Positions 58,101 to 64,000 of a DNA stretch of 64,000 nucleotides are shown one piece after another. Positions within the stretch are counted from its first letter, which is position 1, and each line of letters starts with the position of its first letter. Made by a program: the position numbers and the translations under genes. Source of the DNA: Magnetococcus marinus MC-1 (lineage in GTDB: Bacteria; Pseudomonadota; Magnetococcia; Magnetococcales; Magnetococcaceae); NCBI RefSeq assembly GCF_000014865.1, contig NC_008576.1, forward strand, positions 1,393,501 through 1,457,500. The letters are read 5' to 3'. Under the pieces are notes generated by a model that was given only the letters and a program-made list of their open reading frames with translations, ran no database searches and was not told the origin of the DNA.

Positions 58101-59226
58101 CAGTACTGGGTCAGTTATCCTTACGGTCAATGCGGTCAACGATGCGCCGACCCTGGATATTACCAATGTACCGACGCTATCGGTTAATGCGGGTGCAACC
58201 ACCGGTATTGCTGGGCTCTCCTTGAACGATATTGATGTGGGTGAGACAGCGGGTGGCAAACTGTTGGTCACCATTAGCACCTCGGCGACCGATGGTCAGC
58301 TCAAGGTTGCCAATGCGCCGGCCTCGCTGCTGGTCACAGGTAGTGGCAGCAAGTCGCTGCAATTGACCGGATCGCTGTCGGATGTACAGTATGCCATTGG
58401 TAGCATTAGCTATACGGCGGGGCAGACTGCCGGTACCGACACCCTTACGGTCGCGGTTTCAGACCAGGGCAATACGGGGAGCACGGTGGGCAGCACCACG
58501 GCCACCTTGCAGGTGACGGTCAATGAGGTGAATCAAGACCCCGTTGGTACTGGGGATGTGGTTGTGGTGCCCCCAGCCGATGGTGGTTTGGATACGGATA
58601 ATGGCTATACCATTCCGGATGTGCGCAGCAATGATACAGACCCCAACGGCGATAGCCTGTTTGTGGCGGGCTTTACACAACCGGTCAATGGCAGTGGCGA
58701 GGTGCGTTACCTGGGTAATGGCAGCTTCCAGTTTATTCCCGACAGCACCTTTAGCGGGTTTGACTGGTTTACCTACAAACTCAGTGATGGCAAGGGTGGT
58801 TTTAGTGATGCCATTATCTACATCACCGATGATGAGCTGAACGAAAATATCCCCGAGGATGCGGAGGTATTGAAGGATTATCAGGCTGAGTTGGAAAATG
58901 CCACGCCCAATACCATGGTGGCGCAACTGAGCCAGCCGGGTGATGAGCGCGCGGCCCCGGCAGAAAGCCAGCGTGCCGAGGCTCAACCCCGTGAAGAGTT
59001 GGCCCAGAGTGCCAAGCAAGTGCTGATGGCATGGGCCAATTTGCCAAGCCAAGAGGCGGCCAAACCGCTGGCGGTTAAGGGCGAGTCGGCTGCTGTGGAA
59101 CAGAGCAGCCGCAAGGGCAATCTGAATGAGCAACTGGAGATGGCCGAGTTGGTGGAGCAGCCGCAGGATGCGCCACAAAACAACCTGTTAGCCCTGTTGG
59201 GTAGCCTAGATCAGCAGATCGGTTAA
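49135..59226 (+). CDS. Giant cadherin/VCBS-repeat adhesin with LEPR motif and DUF4347 domain
   Basis: Predicted surface adhesin of 3,363 residues. There is no Sec signal peptide. The N-terminus carries the motif LEPRLMYDAA (22-31), seen at the start of many large repetitive proteins with DUF4347. DUF4347 follows at ~63-215, with VHIISHGGPGQLELG (His120-Gly121) and ILLYGCDVAQG (Cys163), resembling a clan CD protease His/Cys pair. Then come ~3,000 residues of about twenty tandem Ig-like/cadherin/VCBS repeats with linkers VNDAP or ANDAP and motifs such as NGTFTYTPDADYNGEDSF and EDTPALIAALSNDHDF. Their many Asp/Asn side chains suggest calcium-dependent rigidity. The last ~170 residues are acidic, Gln/Glu/Ala-rich and helical, without RTX nonapeptides. 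The repeats are uninterrupted by IS. Confidence 0.93.
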   Translation: MATEMKNHTNPKQTLRALMLALEPRLMYDAAGLVAVMDLSQDMDAHDALLETADGAAVDLPTERQVVFVDSQVEGYEAIVDSASHYADVYLLEGGQDGLDQISSVLSSYSNLDSVHIISHGGPGQLELGDTTIDSQQLAARADQLLGWTDALSSDADILLYGCDVAQGAEGLQFVNLMGQLTGADVAASDDATSSDAASGDMDLEVQSGTIESRTLQGLKLSTVLATNNLPIANNDTMVVQAQEGGATIQTTDVRLNDSDADGDTLYVTEYIGASESDDGILTSKGGLVTFVGEGQFEYTPPAGDFYGTDSFQYKVMDSQGGTSASYATVTIVVANVADLPEADDYDAPSGQEGNSVTISIAGSLEGLLSDADTPYTDGVTQLMGSAPIITGVVVNQPAGGVGTVALNGAGDAFVFTPTAGWSGTTSFDYQIQDGDTGLTTTGTVNIVLTPSNAAAPVMDNSGAPYVDTIAEDNTTSAGTSVSTLLSRLAAVVTDADDNSYYTTEVGIAVTSVDNTNGSWEYSVDAGVTWLDFATDGGVAAAGVADDTSAVLLDSSALIRFVPDADYNTDDMDSSTALVPVDGLTFRAWDQSDNFASGTTAVNVSVNGGTTAYSTAAETAQFSVSAVNDLATITVVEGEASQSYIENDVALPDGDVIADGTVDVALAIDSTIVSAFSDESSDEDTQMQLTITASNGTLQFADSVAGAAIDLSDIDGGGEAVTLVLGANTGHSSKLIIEGAESDINRLFDAANTNYLAWYPAQNFDGTATITFSLSDVVSGSSNYGSGTQPAATAVITATTTGTNDAPSFVSNTTDPAAILEDTADADNAGIKVSALVGSAIYDMDSVAGQAEDGIAITASTQTADATGKWQYRLSDSDAWVDLGVVAEDSATLLSADASVRYLGEADEAGSATLTIKAWDGSAGANGDAAVDTTAGSAYSATTKTVTQSITAVNDASTFSLGGGAFTSDTVVYTEDATVTFDGVDAGLLVIADVDGDYDGDSSDKISVTLRVTKGTLTLGDAAAVAGEVGDGTDTLTVTDTAANITAALDGLVYTPEADLDTDDTLTITVDDGGTTTNGGVKVSSATILLDVTAANDAPTLTEVNAPAAILEDVTSGNNPGFSVASLLTGQFEDVDSQSTGQGIAITGVGGASGEGSWSYKLSSQATTWTDLPADLAVDSALLLSDTAMLRFTPAANETDAGTLNIAAWDQSDGGDAGERADLTVTGGATAFSAVLADGLAQAITAVNDAPAMSYDGEALTASSSLTGREDTDAGAIVLSGDTAPLAVESVDGSAESVTVTFRVATGTLSLDDASKVILTANGYDFNATETELVLTGTIADINDALDEADALIYTPDDGETNPLDDTLTIVVNDGVAESTQTVALLNVRENGAPTLTKNDSTAADVATITVAEETAYRLDGSAAGVPILVVADEDAPELMVTLSTANGGTFALDSADGLTILSGGSGSDSMQLLGSAEDLNNALATLTYTGPTDLVGVAADTITIEVDDQDLTGSLEEGVQDKEAGFALPSESISVTLTNVNDAPVAYSFSTLVDESTADAPTSVTVDLDADPDADTNPIYKQDDLRTLANESEDLLEDTAITDADAGDTHTVYVWDATANAGEGDWSDAAGLSAAGGTVTVDNGTNQITYTPEEGFSGRDTIRYYVVDAGSGESMEKSIQVNVVNTVDDSPEAVDDRVTVTEDTLSAPIDVLANDTGLDGMNINEDYGRLVTITTPPEHGTALANANGTISFVPEANFVGTVTFSYQVQEKNAVGVGTGQPSEATVTVEVMGVNDAPVVAMPLYALTAMEDSAIAVPEVMIADMDDPTESTTRNVKVVVSSSNGMLTLNSAGVNITSGANGSSSSLTLYGTLAKLNDALATLQYQGKAGFFGNDTLTVMVDDLGNSSGEANGSAVLAQRLTASGHVDITVTPVNDEPSAAQDVAKTVVQNTPLTFNPLLDYVDRVEGDSVKVGNFTQPQHGELILNKDGTFTYIPDMDVKGVVDHFTFDVVDSGGAESLTSTTVTLSLVAANQAPDAPEIVKMVDAGGTLSFTVLSGSEGDEFTDYEGDTMFVVAFDNTTTNGGTVKLLHPTQGKLQYTPPAGMTIGEDTFSITVGDVNGGLTETTVRVIVGARSNYEPIAASDHVSMDEDGAPLVIDVLANDYDLDSGTNTGLKIGAFDQTTTNGGKVVLLEDGTLKYTPKANFKGEDTIKYTVTDSLGASSKVGMVTVMVNSVNDDPVAMNDAISTAEDTPALIAALSNDHDFNDTGAYGGEGLAIASVVQPEHGTVSYDSFGRFTYTPDADYNGEDSFVYTVVDSGGKTAMATVTINVAPVGDNPVARDDMVNTVEDTQVTINVLANDYDVENNDTLFVPDFTQGSHGQVVYMSNGVLKYIPQSNWSGTDTFSYTVMDGFGGMSTAMVTVNVAAAPDIPVVGNDALTTAEDVPLRINVASQLFANDKDSDGGKNTLALVSFTNPPASTGTLIDNGDGTLTFTPMGDWHGTTNFAYTVKGSGGLTANGTVTITVTARNDAPTVTLPGANPSGDEDTPITITGISVADVDVAEGNGMMQATLTVGNGTLTMLSTEGLTFISGADGSGSMTIQGTRTNLNSAIGTMTYLGNAHYNGQDTITVTVNDLGNYGSSAQSVSKSFYVNVASVVDAPIVSDVAVNSGVEDISSVVLTDQMFSGGFLNVEGTAGLAQIKITALPSAMAGTLMLGDANVAVGDVVTISQLEAGQLKFKPMANWNGSVAFDWNGTHETGPAPTWSDEAATFTLQVAAANDAPTLSLPNTVTTAEDSPVSITGIAVADVDGGNVTVTVQVENGALTLNPLAGVTVSGSGSDTITVVGTTTNVNTVLAGLRYQGESYYNGADTLTVSVNDGANGGGEALTVNGSVTINITPVANAPAAGADSFSLNEDGSITITQAQMLANDVNIEDPSVSLSITGVFSPANGALVNNNDGSYTYTPAANFNGVDSFSYTIDNGAGGASTGSVILTVNAVNDAPTLDITNVPTLSVNAGATTGIAGLSLNDIDVGETAGGKLLVTISTSATDGQLKVANAPASLLVTGSGSKSLQLTGSLSDVQYAIGSISYTAGQTAGTDTLTVAVSDQGNTGSTVGSTTATLQVTVNEVNQDPVGTGDVVVVPPADGGLDTDNGYTIPDVRSNDTDPNGDSLFVAGFTQPVNGSGEVRYLGNGSFQFIPDSTFSGFDWFTYKLSDGKGGFSDAIIYITDDELNENIPEDAEVLKDYQAELENATPNTMVAQLSQPGDERAAPAESQRAEAQPREELAQSAKQVLMAWANLPSQEAAKPLAVKGESAAVEQSSRKGNLNEQLEMAELVEQPQDAPQNNLLALLGSLDQQIG

Positions 59227-59252
59227 CAAACGAACTGCGTGGGTTGATACGT

Positions 59253-59298
59253 AAAACAGACAAGCCTGTGGGGGAGACCTCACGGGCTTGTCTGTTTT
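59253..59298 (+). terminator. Strong Rho-independent terminator of the adhesin gene
   Basis: AAAACAGACAAGCCTGTG pairs with CACGGGCTTGTCTGTTTT over 18 positions with one G-T/mismatch and a 10-base loop, about 25 bases after the stop. It separates the adhesin from the lipoprotein gene, so the downstream genes need their own promoter. Confidence 0.9.
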
Positions 59299-59386
59299 AG
59301 GGGGTACTGCCTGTAACGGGGTGACACCCACAGAAAGCTTAACCTGGATATCTCATGAATCCCAGACGCTCTCGCTTGATCTTTGG

Positions 59387-59458
59387 ATTTTAAAGAATTT
59401 TTTTTGCGCTTGAAGATATCAATAAGTATCTTGTGCGCGCTAAAAAATCCTTTAAAAT
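59387..59458. repeat. Long imperfect AT-rich inverted repeat
   Basis: The left arm starts ATTTTAAAGAATTTTTT and the right arm ends AAAAAATCCTTTAAAAT: 17 bp with one mismatch. An inner GCGC pairing and a 6-bp AAGATA/TATCTT stem lie around a short centre. It lies in the leader of the lipoprotein gene, 115-186 bases upstream of its start. Confidence 0.65.
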
Positions 59459-59572
59459 ACAAATCTCTACGCGATCATTGAAGGGATTTGTGAAATATCC
59501 GGCTTAATGTCCATCACCATTGTGCCGATACGAAAGGAAAGTTGCGTTATTCCCCCTGCCATGGAGAGTGTT

Positions 59573-60646
59573 ATGTTTAAGCAACCCAAAACGGCCCGCA
59601 TGCCAAGCCGCCTGAGTGCTCTGTCACTGTGTGGATTGGTGCTGCTGCTCTCTGGTTGCCAGGGTGATGGTTTAAACAGTATGGCGGGCTGGTCACCCGC
59701 GCCTGTCTATGATTATCCCATGCAAGGTTATCAAAATAGTGCCCCTGGGGCTTATGCGCCGTATGCCGGGGGCTCTTATGGGCAGCCGGTGATGGCGGTG
59801 GATGCCTATGGGCAACCGGTGATGGCGGTGGATGCCTATGGGCAACCGGTGATGGCGGTGGATGCCTATGGGCAACCGGTGATGGCGGTGCCCCAGGCAC
59901 AACCGATGGGGGCCTATGGTCAACCGATGGGGGCCTCTCCCTATGGCCAGCCGATGATGGAACCCCAATATAGTCAGCCGGGGGTGATGCCGGGTTATCT
60001 GCAACCGGTGATGCCGGGTTATGCTCAGCCCGGGGCGAGTTTGGACAATGGGTTGCCCTCTGTGGCCTACAATCAGCCACTTTCCAGTTTTTTGACCAAA
60101 CAGATGTTTGCCCAGCCACAACCGGTGGTGGCGTATGGAACGCCCCAACAGCAGAGTGCGCTTTCGGGGGTGCCGGTTTATACTCAGACGGCGCAGGTGC
60201 AGCCCAGTGCTTCCCTCATGCCATCGCCCATGTCAACCATGGTAAACCAGCTTTATCCTCAAGTTGGCCGTTCTACGGCGGTACCTGTCACCCGCGCTGC
60301 CCCAGCCATGGCACCGCAACCCCAGGCAGCCCTTGATCGCTTATCCACCAATCCATCGGTTGCGCAGCCTGCCAGCCCCGTAGCCACGTCTGGGCTCCCT
60401 CCCCAAGCACAGACGGAGCGCACCGAGTTGGCCTTTCCCACCCCCGCCACCATGGATAAAATTTTGCAACCTGAGCGGTTAAACCCATCTGGACAAACGG
60501 CGGTTCCAAGCCGTAGCAACCCCTTTTATGAGCCTTTGCCTGCTGCGGTGATGGAGCCCCGAGCCAGCAATCACACCCTGGATGATCCCTTGGATCCCGT
60601 GGTGGTCAGTCGATTGCAGGCGGCGGCTTTGCCGTCGGTAAGATAA
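59573..60646 (+). CDS. Repeat-containing lipoprotein
   Basis: Predicted outer-membrane lipoprotein of ~357 residues. The start at 59573 (GGAGAG upstream) leads to a basic N-terminus, hydrophobic stretch and lipobox LLLSGC. The mature part is Gln/Pro/Tyr/Met-rich and disordered. It has three exact copies plus a partial fourth of the 10-residue unit DAYGQPVMAV, followed by looser YGQPM and PGY-QP repeats. The C-terminal ~150 residues are Pro/Ala/Ser-rich with no domain. It is followed one base later by the GAF-HlyD gene, so both are translationally coupled. It is an assembly or tethering factor for the export system by context only. Confidence 0.8.
   Translation: MFKQPKTARMPSRLSALSLCGLVLLLSGCQGDGLNSMAGWSPAPVYDYPMQGYQNSAPGAYAPYAGGSYGQPVMAVDAYGQPVMAVDAYGQPVMAVDAYGQPVMAVPQAQPMGAYGQPMGASPYGQPMMEPQYSQPGVMPGYLQPVMPGYAQPGASLDNGLPSVAYNQPLSSFLTKQMFAQPQPVVAYGTPQQQSALSGVPVYTQTAQVQPSASLMPSPMSTMVNQLYPQVGRSTAVPVTRAAPAMAPQPQAALDRLSTNPSVAQPASPVATSGLPPQAQTERTELAFPTPATMDKILQPERLNPSGQTAVPSRSNPFYEPLPAAVMEPRASNHTLDDPLDPVVVSRLQAAALPSVR
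59777..59890 (+). repeat. 30-bp tandem repeat inside the lipoprotein gene
   Basis: Three perfect 30-base copies (59801-59830, 59831-59860, 59861-59890), unit beginning GATGCCTATGGGCAACCGGT, preceded by a 24-base partial copy with one change. In-frame, so copy-number change would lengthen or shorten the protein by 10 residues per unit. Confidence 0.95.
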
Positions 60647-60647
60647 G

Positions 60648-62147
60648 GTGAGCGCTGCTGCTGGGGATCGTCAGGTGACTAAGGAGCTACCGCCACTGCC
60701 GCCGACCATGGCCACACCGGCCCAAGATCGGCAGTTGCAGCTGTTAAAAAATCAAACCAACCGGCTCTCCCAACTGTTGTTGGTGGAGCAGCAGGCGCGG
60801 GATGCCCAGAGCATTCGTGAACTATTGATGGTGGCGGTCAATGTAACCAAGCAGATTATACCGTACCAAAGAGGCTTTGTTTGGCAAAAAGCGGGTAAAA
60901 AGAGTGTGCGGGTGGTGGCGGCTTCGGGGGTCTCTAAGCTTGATCGTCACGCGCCAATTATCTTGTGGCATGGGCGGGTGTTGCAAACGGTGTTGCGGGG
61001 CTACACTCCACCAAAGCGCCGTGGTGATGAGGTTCCTAAGGAGGGTGCCACCAACCCGGCGGTGTTGGAGGGGGCGGTGCTGGTGACGCAAGATCAGTTA
61101 CCCGCCAATCTGGCGCAGGAGTGGGCGGCGTGGAACTGTGGTACGGGGTTGTGGATTCCCTGGTTGGATAAACAGGGGGCGATTGTGGCGGGGTTCTATT
61201 TTGACCGTCACGAGGGGTGGCGGCAGGAAGAGGTGGAGCTGCTCAAGCGCATAGGGGCGACCTTTTATTACAGTCTTAACCATTTGCAGTTACAAAAACA
61301 GCATCGAAAAAACCCGCTCCTTACCTTTTTGGGTGATTTAAGCCTCTATAAAAAATTGGCGCTGGTGGGGGCGGTGGGGCTCATGCTGCTGCCGGTGCGC
61401 CTGTCGGTTTTGGCCCCTTCTGAGGTGGTTGCTAAAACACCGTTTATGGTTAATGCGCCTATAGATGGGGTGGTTAAAGAGATTTTGGTGCAACCCAACC
61501 AGTTGGTGGAGCCGGGCACCCCCCTGTTTACCCTGGATGACACCACCATTCGCAATAACTATGAGGTCGCCCGGCAGGGTTTGGAGGTTGCCCGCGCCGA
61601 GCATAGCAAGGCCGCGCAACAAGCCTTTTGGGATGCGGAGAGCAAAGCGCAGTTAGAGTGGTTGACCGCACAAGTGGAAAAAAAGCGTGAAGAGATGGAG
61701 TATAATGCGGAACTGTTGCAGCGCATTCAGGTACGCGCTCAACGGGGGGGTATTGCCATTTTTTCCAATATCCATGATTGGGTGGGTAAGCCGGTGCAGG
61801 TGGGGGAGCGGGTGATGCAGCTGGCTGATGCTCAAGATGTGGCTCTAAAGAGCTGGATTTCCGTTTCAGACGCCATCAATTTAGAACCGGGGGCACAGGT
61901 GCGTCTGTTTTTAAACGTCGACCCTATCCATCCCCTAACGGCCCATTTGCAGCGTGCCAGTTATGAAGCAGTGCTCTCGCCCGAAGAGGTGCTCTCTTAC
62001 CTCAGTTATGCCGACTTTACCCCTAGCCAATCCCCGCCGCGTATTGGTTTAAAAGGCACGGCCAAGGTGTATGGACAGCGGGTTACGCTGTTCTACTATA
62101 TTTTTCGCCGTCCGCTCTCTTACTTTCGGCAACTGTTGGGCTTTTAA
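60648..62147 (+). CDS. GAF-domain protein fused to HlyD-type membrane adaptor
   Basis: Inner-membrane protein of 499 residues. A cytoplasmic N-terminal coiled segment (~25-50) and a GAF-like domain (~50-215; ELLMVAVNVTKQIIPYQRGFVWQKAGK, GTGLWIPWLDKQGAIVAGFYFDR, WRQEEVELLKRIGATFYYSL) precede one transmembrane helix (~240-258; LALVGAVGLMLLPVRLSV). The periplasmic HlyD part is next: APSEVVAKTPFMVNAPIDGVVKEILVQPNQLVEPGTPLFTLDD, a helical hairpin (~310-370), RAQRGGIAIFSNIHDWVGKPVQVGERVMQLAD and a beta domain. GTG at 60648, one base after the lipoprotein stop. A GAF sensor on an export adaptor is unusual and suggests ligand or partner control of export from the cytoplasm. Confidence 0.85.
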   Translation: MSAAAGDRQVTKELPPLPPTMATPAQDRQLQLLKNQTNRLSQLLLVEQQARDAQSIRELLMVAVNVTKQIIPYQRGFVWQKAGKKSVRVVAASGVSKLDRHAPIILWHGRVLQTVLRGYTPPKRRGDEVPKEGATNPAVLEGAVLVTQDQLPANLAQEWAAWNCGTGLWIPWLDKQGAIVAGFYFDRHEGWRQEEVELLKRIGATFYYSLNHLQLQKQHRKNPLLTFLGDLSLYKKLALVGAVGLMLLPVRLSVLAPSEVVAKTPFMVNAPIDGVVKEILVQPNQLVEPGTPLFTLDDTTIRNNYEVARQGLEVARAEHSKAAQQAFWDAESKAQLEWLTAQVEKKREEMEYNAELLQRIQVRAQRGGIAIFSNIHDWVGKPVQVGERVMQLADAQDVALKSWISVSDAINLEPGAQVRLFLNVDPIHPLTAHLQRASYEAVLSPEEVLSYLSYADFTPSQSPPRIGLKGTAKVYGQRVTLFYYIFRRPLSYFRQLLGF

Positions 62148-62348
62148 AGCGGCGCAAAGCTGCGCGGGGGCGATGTAGGTTTGGCGTGGCACCCTCTCCG
62201 GGCGGCGTGGTGGTGCGGTGGCGGGTTGTGATAGGCTGGATCACCCCATAAGCTGGCCCGCTGCATGTACCCCGACGGCCAGCACGGGTTTGCCCCGTGC
62301 CTATGCTGGTTAGGGCGTGGGTTAATCGCCTGACAAGGTGGGAACAGC

Positions 62349-63476
62349 ATGTCCATTGCGCTTTTTTTATCGGCGGATTACGAACTCTATTTTTCGCGCA
62401 ATCTGCTGCCCGAGCATGAGGTCTTGGTTGGCCCCACCCAGGCGCTGCTGCAAGCCTGCGAAGCGGTGGCGGCACCCCTTACCCTGTTTTGTGATGTGGC
62501 GATGCTGCACACCTATCGCCAGTGGGGTGAAGAGGCCTTTGTGCAAGGGGTCGAGGCACAGCTACGGGGAGCGGTGCAGCGGGGCCATGATGTGCAACTG
62601 CACCTGCACCCCCACTGGTTTCGTACCCAGCGGGGTGTGGATGGTCGCCTGCATTTTGCCCCAAAAGATTATCTGCTGGGCCGTTATGAAAGTGATGCCA
62701 GCCAACGCTTTGCCAGCATCCTAGCGATGATTAGCCAAGGCAAAGCCTATTTGGAATCCCTCTTAAAACCGGTGAATGCCCACTATGAATGCCTCGCCTT
62801 TCGGGGCGGTGGTTATGGTTTGCAACCCCACAGCGAGGAGATTTTAGGGGCATTGCAGCGCTGTGGCTTGGTGGTAGATTCCAGCGTGGTGCCGGGTTAT
62901 CGACTGCACACTCAGGTTCACCAAGTGGACTTTACCAAGTTGGTGGGGCGGAGTAATCAGTGGTACGGTGCGGCATTGGGGTTGTCGGCCCCCTGTGGGG
63001 CGGGGCAGGGGCTGTTTGAGGTGCCCATTGGCAGCGCTGATCTTGCTCAGGTGGCGGATTGGAACCCTTGGCCAGAGTCCCTACAGCGGGTCTGGAGCAT
63101 GCTGCGTTACGGTGGCCCGGCAGAGCCCCTGCGGGGGGAGCCGGTGGGGTGGGTGAGTAAGCCGCCGGTGGCCTTTTTACAACGGCCCAAACAGGCTTGG
63201 TGGGATTTTAATGCGGTGCGTAACAGCCGCTTTGCCAAGTTGGAGATGCAGCGTTACCCGCAACGTATGCAGGCCGTGCTCAAAGGGCATCTGGCGCGAG
63301 AGGCCCCCTATGAGGGGTGTCACTATCTCTCCATCAACAGCCACCCCAAGGGCATGCATGCCCCGCACCGGGCCGCGCTGCAAAGGTTTGTGCGGCAGCT
63401 TAAAGCGACCTATGGTGCGGATATTGATTTTCCCACCTTTGCGACCTTGGCCAAACAGTTACGCCAAGCTGGATAA
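62349..63476 (+). CDS. NodB-like polysaccharide deacetylase family protein
   Basis: Protein of 375 residues without a signal peptide. Family features in order: FLSADYELYF (catalytic Asp region), HDVQLHLHPHWF (the metal-binding His-x-x-x-His, here HLHPH), CLAFRGGGYGLQP (the Arg of motif 3) and VDSSVVPG. A long C-terminal extension ends in HYLSINSHPKGMH, where the usual late His motif lies. Known: such cytoplasmic deacetylase-like proteins accompany glycosyltransferases in polysaccharide loci. It is 70 bases before a glycosyltransferase gene on the same strand, with a 200-base gap from the GAF-HlyD gene. Confidence 0.82.
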   Translation: MSIALFLSADYELYFSRNLLPEHEVLVGPTQALLQACEAVAAPLTLFCDVAMLHTYRQWGEEAFVQGVEAQLRGAVQRGHDVQLHLHPHWFRTQRGVDGRLHFAPKDYLLGRYESDASQRFASILAMISQGKAYLESLLKPVNAHYECLAFRGGGYGLQPHSEEILGALQRCGLVVDSSVVPGYRLHTQVHQVDFTKLVGRSNQWYGAALGLSAPCGAGQGLFEVPIGSADLAQVADWNPWPESLQRVWSMLRYGGPAEPLRGEPVGWVSKPPVAFLQRPKQAWWDFNAVRNSRFAKLEMQRYPQRMQAVLKGHLAREAPYEGCHYLSINSHPKGMHAPHRAALQRFVRQLKATYGADIDFPTFATLAKQLRQAG

Positions 63477-63545
63477 GGTCGGCCAGCGGTCACGGGCGCG
63501 TTTGAGTGGCTGGTGTGTGCTGCGTCTGTTCTGTCATGAGGTGCC

Positions 63546-64000
63546 ATGAATACCCAACCACCCCGTCATGTGCTGCAACTCTACCACGCCTGTTATCCGC
63601 AGATTCAGGGGGGGATTGATGCCATGCTCTACGCCCTGATCCAAGGTTTGCAGGCGCAGGTACGGGTCTCCTTGTGGAGTACCGCAGATTGGCAGGAGCA
63701 ACGTAAACGGGTGCGTGAGGCCGAGGGGATTACCCTCATCCACTATTTTTTGCTCATGCCACCCTTGGGCAAGGGGTGGTCGCTCGGCACCCTTAAAGGT
63801 TGGTTGCATGGCTTGCTGCGCATGCCCTTTATCCTGTGGGATCTGCGTCAACACTGCCGCACGGAACGGGTCGATTTGATCCATCTGCACACCCTGCAAA
63901 CCTATGGCTTTTACCTTTACCTCTTGCGTAAAATCGGCGGGCCTCCCTACATAATCACTCTGCATGGCACCGATGTGGCCCATTTTGAACGGTATAAAGG
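63546..64000 (+). CDS. Glycosyltransferase (GT4-like), 5' part only
   Basis: The window ends inside this gene; 151 codons are visible from ATG 63546. The N-terminal GT-B fold shows VLQLYHACYPQIQGGIDAMLYALIQGL (the glycine-rich loop of GT4 acceptor domains, with Q-GG). ADWQEQRKRVREAEGITLIH, VDLIHLHTLQTYGFYLYLL and PPYIITLHGTDVAHFERYKG follow, the His-Gly-Thr-Asp being typical. It uses a nucleotide sugar to extend a polysaccharide. It lies just downstream of the deacetylase-like gene, probably in one operon. Confidence 0.85.
   Translation, partial: MNTQPPRHVLQLYHACYPQIQGGIDAMLYALIQGLQAQVRVSLWSTADWQEQRKRVREAEGITLIHYFLLMPPLGKGWSLGTLKGWLHGLLRMPFILWDLRQHCRTERVDLIHLHTLQTYGFYLYLLRKIGGPPYIITLHGTDVAHFERYK

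Noticed and set aside
49135-59226. RTX toxin or classical type I substrate
   Set aside because: No GGxGxD nonapeptide repeats are seen; the repeats are cadherin/VCBS-like and the C-terminus is Gln/Glu-rich.
59777-59890. CRISPR-like direct repeats
   Set aside because: Units are contiguous without spacers and are in frame within a lipoprotein gene, so this is a coding tandem repeat.

Overview
The window is a stretch of a Gram-negative, proteobacterial chromosome. It carries outer-membrane beta-barrels, TolC and lipoprotein genes, a trpEGD operon, HU, tRNA-Ala(GGC), and several cyclic-nucleotide and c-di-GMP signalling genes. Gene content (SulP/cyclase/FecR set, giant cadherin-like adhesin, heavy IS load) would suit a marine alphaproteobacterium-like lineage such as the magnetotactic cocci. 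That assignment is inference; no rRNA gene is present to test it.

Layout. 1-7.4 kb: a minus-strand signalling block, reading from the right: TPR/beta-barrel protein, FecR protein, CHASE2-class III nucleotide cyclase, then a SulP transporter with STAS and cyclic-nucleotide-binding domains. 7.4-10.3 kb: IS debris around a YHYH-domain secreted protein. 10.3-16.1 kb: HU, a B12-binding radical SAM protein and trpE-trpG-trpD (minus strand). 16.4-28 kb: an accessory region that starts at tRNA-Ala. It holds two identical 28-bp palindromes, a DUF6155-like gene, a small HTH gene and a serine recombinase that has lost its catalytic domain to an IS66 insertion. It continues with a nest of IS3 copies, both ends of group II intron sequence in opposite orientations, a sulfatase-modifying-factor-like protein whose 3' end looks like a diversity-generating retroelement variable region, and an intact IS66 with a perfect 8-bp target duplication inside a decayed IS3 copy. 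28-37.4 kb: a surface-glycan cluster with two acyltransferases, a methyltransferase, a polytopic glycosyltransferase-like protein, a DprE1/DprE2-like oxidase/reductase pair and a GT2 glycosyltransferase. 37.6-42.9 kb: a photolyase flanked by decayed EAL and GGDEF fragments, a methyltransferase and a Cache-HAMP-GGDEF diguanylate cyclase.

42.9-62.1 kb is the most interesting part. A 3,363-residue cadherin/VCBS-repeat protein has an N-terminal LEPR...YDAA motif and a DUF4347 domain with a His-Gly/Cys pair. It lies among an M50 site-2-protease-HlyD fusion, a TolC-like outer-membrane factor with a C-terminal SPOR-like domain, a small periplasmic HlyD adaptor, a repeat-containing lipoprotein and a GAF-HlyD fusion. 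No ABC ATPase, RTX repeats or LapD/LapG genes are present. I read this as a candidate dedicated export and display system for the giant adhesin, built from adaptor parts joined to unexpected domains. It is followed by a NodB-like deacetylase and a glycosyltransferase that runs off the window end.
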